From Candidatus Zixiibacteriota bacterium (GTDB lineage: Bacteria; Zixibacteria; MSB-5A5; SM1-73): a stretch of 8,615 bases of DNA. Within the stretch, counting starts at the first letter, position 1. Each line of letters begins with the position of its first letter. The stretch spans positions 1 through 8,615 of the forward strand of contig JAGMBK010000079.1 in NCBI GenBank assembly GCA_023129805.1, read 5' to 3'. Below, one piece after another: positions 5,314-8,615 of the stretch. The notes below the pieces were generated by a model that was given only the letters and a program-made list of their open reading frames with translations, was not told the DNA's origin and made no database searches. The position numbers were made by a program, and so were the translations under genes.

Positions 5314-5335
5314 TCCCACTTTGTCTAAAGTGGGA
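5314..5335 (+). terminator. intrinsic terminator after the 4826 gene
   Basis: TCCCACTTT (5314-5322) pairs perfectly with AAAGTGGGA (5327-5335) around GTCT, followed by a T-rich stretch GATTCTTTATTT. It lies 29 bases after the stop at 5284. The T run is interrupted, so its efficiency is uncertain. Confidence 0.65.
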
Positions 5336-5364
5336 GATTCTTTATTTGAAAGCTTCCTTTCAAG

Positions 5365-5396
5365 AAAAAAGGACAGCCCTGGTGGCTGTCCCTACG
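5365..5396 (-). terminator. GTAG-flanked hairpin (REP-like) serving as minus-strand terminator
   Basis: GGACAGCC (5371-5378) pairs perfectly with GGCTGTCC (5384-5391) around CTGGT. Read on the minus strand it is preceded by TCGTAG and followed by six T (the A run at 5365-5370), which makes it a good intrinsic terminator about 65 bases after the stop of the 5459-6268 gene. Its layout (GTAG, then a hairpin of the form GGNNAGCC) matches half of the 55-bp elements at 168-222 and 7939-7993, so it may be a solo REP-type element co-opted as a terminator. Confidence 0.75.
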
Positions 5397-5458
5397 ATAA
5401 TCTTTTCCAGTCATTGAAATCTTCTGAGACCTTTTCAGATGCTTAGAGTAATACTATC

Positions 5459-6268
5459 TTAGATATTGCCAGGAGTCGTCGCCGCGTGCTTATAGAGATG
5501 CTCAATGTACCCTATGTCCACCTTCTGAAACAGGCGGATTGGCGGAAAAGGAGAATACAACATGTCGATGTTTCTTTGCTGATGCCGGAATACTCTCCTG
5601 AGATCCGCTATGGAACATTCCTCTAATTTTTTGCCCAGATCGACCATGAGCAATAGAGGAACTCTGGCGTTGGGCATGCCGTCCAAATAGACCTGACCCG
5701 GGAGGGAGGTAGGAGCGTAGAGAGCGAAATCCGAGCGAACAGGCTCTGATTTTAAGGATTCCTCCGATTTCAACTCAACATCATAATAGCATTTTTCACA
5801 GAGTATATCCTTCAGGCCGGCAACTCTATCTGTGATTTCATCCTCATAGATTAACGCCAACTTCTTTACGTGGACGCTTGAGCGATATATATCCCGAAAC
5901 GCAAAAGCATGTGCCCGGCATTCTTCTCGCACAGGTGTCTTGTGCTTTTCACACATCTGCTCTAAGGCAAGGTTAAATGTGCTTGTCTCCTCACAAAGGT
6001 TAGCAGATTCTGCCTTATCCAACTTCTTGATGTTTTCGAGGATACTATCACATTCAGGTCCAAGGGAGGGTGACATCTCGGCAAGCGCTTTTATCTTCTT
6101 TGCCACACAATTCAGATGTGATGTGAGTTCCTCTTTAACAGGAGGAGGCATTTCTGATCCCGCACGTTCGCCCGAGACTCCTGCCACCGAGGCAAAAATC
6201 GTGGGAAGCGGTCGAAGCAATTGAAAGGGCACAACAGAAGCCCTAAGTGAAAAAAGGATGGGTTGCAT
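5459..6268 (-). CDS. unrecognised 269-residue protein with eight cysteines
   Basis: I do not recognise this family. The start is firm: GGAAGGAG (6278-6285) lies 9 bases before the ATG at 6268. The first 30 residues (MQPILFSLRASVVPFQLLRP and onward) are hydrophobic but proline-rich and lack a clear signal-peptide pattern. Residues 42-170 look like an alpha-helical bundle carrying cysteines 54, 73, 92, 106, 117, 157 and 160, the last two as CEKC; the eighth is C218. Such spacing might hold metal or disulfides, but no known motif fits. Residues 190-269 form a second, probably globular part, including VYLDGMPNARVPLLLMVDLG and LYSPFPPIRLFQ. The last 53 residues are duplicated at 2392-2553 with mainly synonymous changes, so this part of the protein is under selection. 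A REP-like terminator follows, and a LysR-type gene is divergently placed 539 bases upstream. Confidence 0.8.
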   Translation of the reverse strand: MQPILFSLRASVVPFQLLRPLPTIFASVAGVSGERAGSEMPPPVKEELTSHLNCVAKKIKALAEMSPSLGPECDSILENIKKLDKAESANLCEETSTFNLALEQMCEKHKTPVREECRAHAFAFRDIYRSSVHVKKLALIYEDEITDRVAGLKDILCEKCYYDVELKSEESLKSEPVRSDFALYAPTSLPGQVYLDGMPNARVPLLLMVDLGKKLEECSIADLRRVFRHQQRNIDMLYSPFPPIRLFQKVDIGYIEHLYKHAATTPGNI

Positions 6269-6437
6269 TGTCTTAATCTCCTTCCTTTAAGTTTGACTTC
6301 ATCTTGTATTCGCCGAAAATTTTTGTCTCAGAACCACTCTATGTCCGCTATCTCCAGTAAGACAACAACTTCGCAATTGAAGTAACAGAGAAAGCTGGCC
6401 TACTTGCACTTTTTTTTCTTCACTATTAATATATCGG

Positions 6438-6466
6438 TTGACAAATATGAATCAAAGTATTATTTT
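6438..6466 (+). promoter_or_regulatory. promoter-like sequence toward the LysR-type gene
   Basis: A perfect TTGACA (6438-6443) is followed after 17 bases by TATTTT (6461-6466), a four-of-six match to the -10 consensus. It would produce a leader of more than 330 bases before the start at 6808, including the C-rich element at 6694-6776. A stand-alone TATAAT at 6479-6484 has no good -35. Confidence 0.4.
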
Positions 6467-6513
6467 AAGGTGAATGCGTATAATAATTCATATCTGATAT
6501 TTGTTTTTCATAT
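6445..6513. promoter_or_regulatory. candidate LysR-type operator cluster
   Basis: ATATGAAT (6445-6452) and its exact inverse ATTCATAT (6486-6493) lie 41 bases apart, start to start. Between them TGAAT (6471-6475) forms a shorter dyad with ATTCA (6486-6490), and TTCATAT recurs at 6507-6513. LysR-type regulators bind paired dyads of this sort near a promoter, and the promoter-like hexamers at 6438-6466 overlap the first site. The repeats are seen; regulator binding is inferred. Confidence 0.4.
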
Positions 6514-6693
6514 TGGTAAATGTTTGAACAGAAGGTTTACACTTTAGTAATCTTATGTTTTAATGCAAATTATTTGGACCTGTCAGTGCTAAGTGCTTGC
6601 GGTTCAAAGTAGTTTCAATGGAAGATTTGGAGAAAAAAAGGAATTTTTCTGTGTCAGGATAGGGGTTCCGATACCTCGGCGAATTGTTTATAT

Positions 6694-6776
6694 CACCCTC
6701 CCCTAACCCCTCCCATCAAGGGAGGGGAAAATTGAAAGTAAATTCCCTTTCGTGAGGGAGGGACAGTTAGAGTGGG
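6694..6776. repeat. C-rich inverted-repeat element, copy 2
   Basis: CCCCTCCC (6707-6714) pairs perfectly with GGGAGGGG (6720-6727) around ATCAA. A second, less perfect hairpin is built from CCCTT and GAGGG near 6744-6759. The ends, CACCCTCCCCTAAC at 6694 and GTTAGAGTGGGGG ending at 6778, are roughly inverted, so the whole resembles a two-hairpin palindromic element of about 83 bp. It shares the CCCCTAACCCC and C/T-rich stem of 234-278. It ends about 20 bases before the LysR ribosome binding site and would form structure in that leader. Confidence 0.65.
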
Positions 6777-6797
6777 GGAAAGAAATAACCGAATTCT

Positions 6798-6803
6798 GGA
6801 GGA
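6798..6803 (+). promoter_or_regulatory. ribosome binding site deciding the LysR start
   Basis: GGAGGA ends 4 bases before the ATG at 6808. The in-frame GTG at 6772 lies inside the C-rich repeat element, has no ribosome binding site and would add 12 residues before the normal LysR N-terminus. Confidence 0.85.
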
Positions 6804-6807
6804 AAAG

Positions 6808-7716
6808 ATGGAATTACAAACCTTACGCGGTTTTTACTGGGCTGGGGTGCATGGTAGTTTCTCGAAGGCAGGAAAAACGCTCAATATAGGGCAGTCCGCC
6901 ATCAGTCATCAGGTAAAGTCACTGGAGGAGGAGTTGCATGTCAAGTTGTATCAAAGAGAAGGGCGCGGTATCTCTCTGACTCCTGAAGGGAAGATCCTGG
7001 TGGCTTATGTGGACATAATCTTGCAAACCCTGGATAACATAGAGACTCATTTTGCTGATCTTTCAGATTCCTCGGAGGGGACTGTCAATCTTGCCGCCTA
7101 CCGAGGTATAATGCAATACAAACTGCCTGCGATTGTGCAAAATTTCAAAAGAAAAAATCCGGAGATTCGCCTGGTGATTTTGCAGAAGACCCTTGATTCC
7201 GAGGTCTTAGATATGGTCTCCTCGGGCCACATCGACTTCGGCATAACCTCTTCCTGGAACGACTTTACAGATATATCCTTCTTCGAAGTCTGGACATACG
7301 ACATGTTCCTATGCGTGCCCGGTAATCATCGGTTAGCCGGGCGACGAAAGGTTGCCTTAAAGGAGATTGTTCGCGAACCGTTGATATTGTATGAGCGGGA
7401 AAATTCCATTCACAAAAGAATCGAAAGAATCTTTAAAGAAAATAATTTGAGTTACAATATCGTCATCGAGACCGGCGGAGCCACCGTCATTCAGGAGTAT
7501 GTGAAAGTTGAACAGGGAATCTCAATTGTTTCTGGGCTGGTAACACAGGCTAAAGAGGATCAATTATTATCATATATTCCGGTCACAGAGCATTTTGGCA
7601 AGCTCGGATACGGTATAGCTATCAAAAAACGCAAATACCTTTCCCTACCAGTGAGAAAATTTCTCCAGGAGATTGGATTAGGTGAAGCTTTGGCCAGTCA
7701 AAATTGGAAAATCTGA
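6808..7716 (+). CDS. LysR-type transcriptional regulator
   Basis: The 302-residue product has the full LysR layout. The N-terminal winged helix-turn-helix spans residues 1-65, with GSFSKAGKTLNIGQSAISHQ (16-35), VKSLEEELHVKLYQREGRGI (36-55) and LTPEGK (57-62). A linker helix follows (64-88), then a two-lobed effector domain (about 91-290). The second half includes DFGITSS (143-149), FLCVPGNHRLAGR (167-179) and the EYVKVEQGISIVSG stretch (230-243), which together resemble CysB/Cbl-like and related members. The effector cannot be named from this. LysR proteins often control a divergent neighbour; here that would be the unrecognised gene at 5459-6268, but 539 bases and an inserted repeat lie between them. 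The dyad cluster at 6445-6513 is a plausible target. Length and domain order are standard and the gene looks intact. Confidence 0.93.
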   Translation: MELQTLRGFYWAGVHGSFSKAGKTLNIGQSAISHQVKSLEEELHVKLYQREGRGISLTPEGKILVAYVDIILQTLDNIETHFADLSDSSEGTVNLAAYRGIMQYKLPAIVQNFKRKNPEIRLVILQKTLDSEVLDMVSSGHIDFGITSSWNDFTDISFFEVWTYDMFLCVPGNHRLAGRRKVALKEIVREPLILYERENSIHKRIERIFKENNLSYNIVIETGGATVIQEYVKVEQGISIVSGLVTQAKEDQLLSYIPVTEHFGKLGYGIAIKKRKYLSLPVRKFLQEIGLGEALASQNWKI

Positions 7717-7833
7717 CTATCAACTCAAAGTGGCGGGTGCGAGGATTATATGAGCACGAGTATTCCCTTTCCTTTAAAAGGATGAAACATATAATAAAAA
7801 TCAGAATATCACTGCCAGAGATCTTTTAGTTTG

Positions 7834-7872
7834 GGATTTAAGGCGTCCCGCTCTGCGGGACGGATTAAATCC
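7834..7872. repeat. two-level palindrome
   Basis: An outer stem GGATTTAA/TTAAATCC (7834-7841 with 7865-7872) and an inner stem GTCCCGC/GCGGGAC (7845-7851 with 7855-7861, loop TCT) are separated by a symmetric 3-by-3 internal loop. It lacks the GTAG border of the REP-like hairpins, so it probably belongs to another family. Confidence 0.7.
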
Positions 7873-7900
7873 TCAATAATCAAGCGTTTGGAGTTCAGGT

Positions 7901-7925
7901 CCCGTTGGTGAAGAACACCAACGGG
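7901..7925. repeat. perfect 10-bp hairpin
   Basis: CCCGTTGGTG (7901-7910) pairs without mismatch with CACCAACGGG (7916-7925) around AAGAA. There is no T run on either side and no GTAG border. It lies 13 bases before the 55-bp element. Confidence 0.75.
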
Positions 7926-7938
7926 AAGCAGGGAACAG

Positions 7939-7993
7939 CGCGTAGCCAAGGGTTAATCCCTTGGCTGGCAAGCCCTGAAGGCTTGCCTACGCG
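7939..7993. repeat. 55-bp three-way palindrome (REPIN-like, copy 2)
   Basis: The outer stem CGCGTAG/CTACGCG (7939-7945 with 7987-7993) encloses hairpins CCAAGGG/CCCTTGG (7946-7952 with 7958-7964, loop TTAAT) and GCAAGCC/GGCTTGC (7968-7974 with 7980-7986, loop CTGAA). Length, outer stem, hairpin order and five-base loops match the copy at 168-222. The first hairpin has a different stem here, changed on both sides so that pairing is kept. As in copy 1, each end reads GTAG followed by a hairpin. Confidence 0.8.
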
Positions 7994-8048
7994 AATCTTT
8001 GGAAAAAATCTGGGGAGATGTTATTTTATGGGTTACCTGGCAGATCTA

Positions 8049-8615
8049 TCAGTTCATTGAGGAAAGCAACTGCAAAACAAACATAGCACTGTTGTCGGCG
8101 GCTACTTTGAAAAAGTGGCTCAACTCCTCTTGAGCGGTGCTGGATCCGGAGCCACCAGCTAAATCCGAACAGCTCCTGATTACCAGAATGGGAACTTTGT
8201 TTATATTCGCCACCTGAACCACCGCCGCAGATTCCATATCCACAATCTGGGCATCAAGCCTCTCTTTAAGCCACACACTTTTCTCCCGCTGATCGATAAA
8301 CGAATTTCCACTGGCTCCGATTCCGCCAACCCTGACTTGCGGAATTCTTTCTCCTATTGACTGAAATCTATCCCTTACTTCCTCAGCAGAAATCTCAGCT
8401 ATCTTAAATAAGTCTCTGTCAACCGAAAAGAACATGACATATCTTTTCTCAGATTCGCCAGGCATCACCACAACGAGCGATTCGGGGGAGAAGCCATCTT
8501 TGTTATAAATTCCATAATCATGAGTGACCCAGTTTTCAGGGATCACAACATCCCCGATATGGTTGGCTGAATCTATGCCTCCGCAAATTCCGGTGAAGAT
8601 TATCTTTTCAGGAGA
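8049..8615 (-). CDS. MTA/SAH nucleosidase-like protein, C-terminal part
   Basis: The reverse frame is open from the window edge to the TAA at 8049, giving 188 residues with the N-terminus missing. It begins SPEKIIFTGICGGIDSANHI, followed by GDVVIPENWVTHDYGIYN, the family's FTG-AGG-GDVVIP region with an unusual cysteine (ICGGI). Then come GASGNSFI (fragment residues 100-107), VDMESAAVVQVA (125-136) and RSCSDLAGG. This is the nucleoside phosphorylase/hydrolase fold. MESAA supplies the ribose-binding Met-Glu pair, and the Asp of SDLA is the position of the catalytic acid in 5'-methylthioadenosine/S-adenosylhomocysteine nucleosidase. Such enzymes split N-glycosidic bonds of MTA, SAH or related nucleosides such as futalosine. 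The N-terminal catalytic Glu is outside the window. An alternative start at a GTG (8546) would remove conserved sequence and is rejected. Substrate within the family is undecided. Confidence 0.82.
   Translation of the reverse strand, partial: SPEKIIFTGICGGIDSANHIGDVVIPENWVTHDYGIYNKDGFSPESLVVVMPGESEKRYVMFFSVDRDLFKIAEISAEEVRDRFQSIGERIPQVRVGGIGASGNSFIDQREKSVWLKERLDAQIVDMESAAVVQVANINKVPILVIRSCSDLAGGSGSSTAQEELSHFFKVAADNSAMFVLQLLSSMN

Larger units (their letters stand above)
6269..6807. other. long divergent intergenic region
   Basis: The 539 bases between the minus-strand gene at 6268 and the LysR-type start at 6808 contain no gene I can support. Bases 6290-6430 show nothing clear apart from a run of eight or nine T near 6410, and I could not place a convincing minus-strand promoter. 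A promoter-like and operator-like patch lies at 6438-6513. Bases 6515-6690 show nothing identifiable. A C-rich inverted-repeat element fills 6694-6776, directly before the LysR ribosome binding site. Confidence 0.65.
7717..8048. other. convergent intergenic region with stacked palindromes
   Basis: These 332 bases separate two genes that point toward each other. Bases 7717-7833 show no identifiable feature. Three independent palindromes follow in 160 bases (7834-7872, 7901-7925, 7939-7993), described separately. None is followed by a clean T run on either strand, so no standard terminator is evident for either flanking gene; the palindromes may block transcription or protect 3' ends instead. 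Confidence 0.65.

Noticed and set aside
5940..6224. Plus-strand frame of 94 residues within the unknown gene
   Set aside because: It is antisense to the better-supported minus-strand gene, which has a strong ribosome binding site and a duplicated tail; the plus frame has neither.

Overview
The window looks like chromosomal DNA from an uncultured bacterium of the FCB superphylum (Zixibacteria, KSB1, Stahlbacteria or a relative). This placement is an inference. It rests mainly on the secreted 617-residue protein, whose C-terminal NYPNPFNP...SGIYFYRL...K domain is typical of that group, and on the density of small palindromic repeats between genes. Every complete gene has a clear purine-rich ribosome binding site. 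No transposase, integrase or CRISPR array is visible.

Layout, left to right. (1) 1-132: 5' end of a DUF763 gene on the minus strand, running off the window. (2) 133-553: a repeat-rich gap holding a 55-bp three-way palindrome, a C-rich hairpin, a GTAG-flanked hairpin and a 7-bp tandem repeat. (3) 554-636: tRNA-Ser(UGA). (4) 761-2247: a sigma70-like promoter with an AT-rich dyad, then three same-strand genes: a small MerR-type regulator, a membrane-anchored PLD-fold protein with a degenerate catalytic motif, and a three-helix membrane protein. (5) 2392-2553: a detached 3' end of a gene whose full-length relative lies at 5459-6268. (6) 2815-4668: a secreted Asp-box (BNR) beta-propeller protein with its own terminator, then a small single-pass membrane protein (4826-5284). 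(7) 5459-6268 minus: an unrecognised 269-residue protein with eight cysteines. (8) 6269-6807: a long divergent region with a promoter-like and operator-like patch and a C-rich inverted-repeat element. (9) 6808-7716: a LysR-type regulator. (10) 7717-8048: a convergent gap with three stacked palindromes, including the second 55-bp element. (11) 8049-8615 minus: the C-terminal part of an MTA/SAH-nucleosidase-like enzyme.

Two themes stand out. First, several palindromes share a GTAG tetranucleotide directly 5' of a hairpin whose stem sequence differs between copies while staying complementary. Two copies are head-to-head pairs of exactly 55 bp. This matches the layout of REP and REPIN elements mobilised by RAYT (Y1-type) transposases elsewhere, although no RAYT gene is in the window. 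Second, a 162-bp 3' gene end is duplicated in direct orientation about 3 kb apart, and most differences are synonymous. This suggests a segmental duplication or insertion around the secreted-protein locus. The MerR-like/PLD-like/membrane-protein trio at 862-2247 is the best candidate for an undescribed functional module, but its role cannot be read from the sequence.
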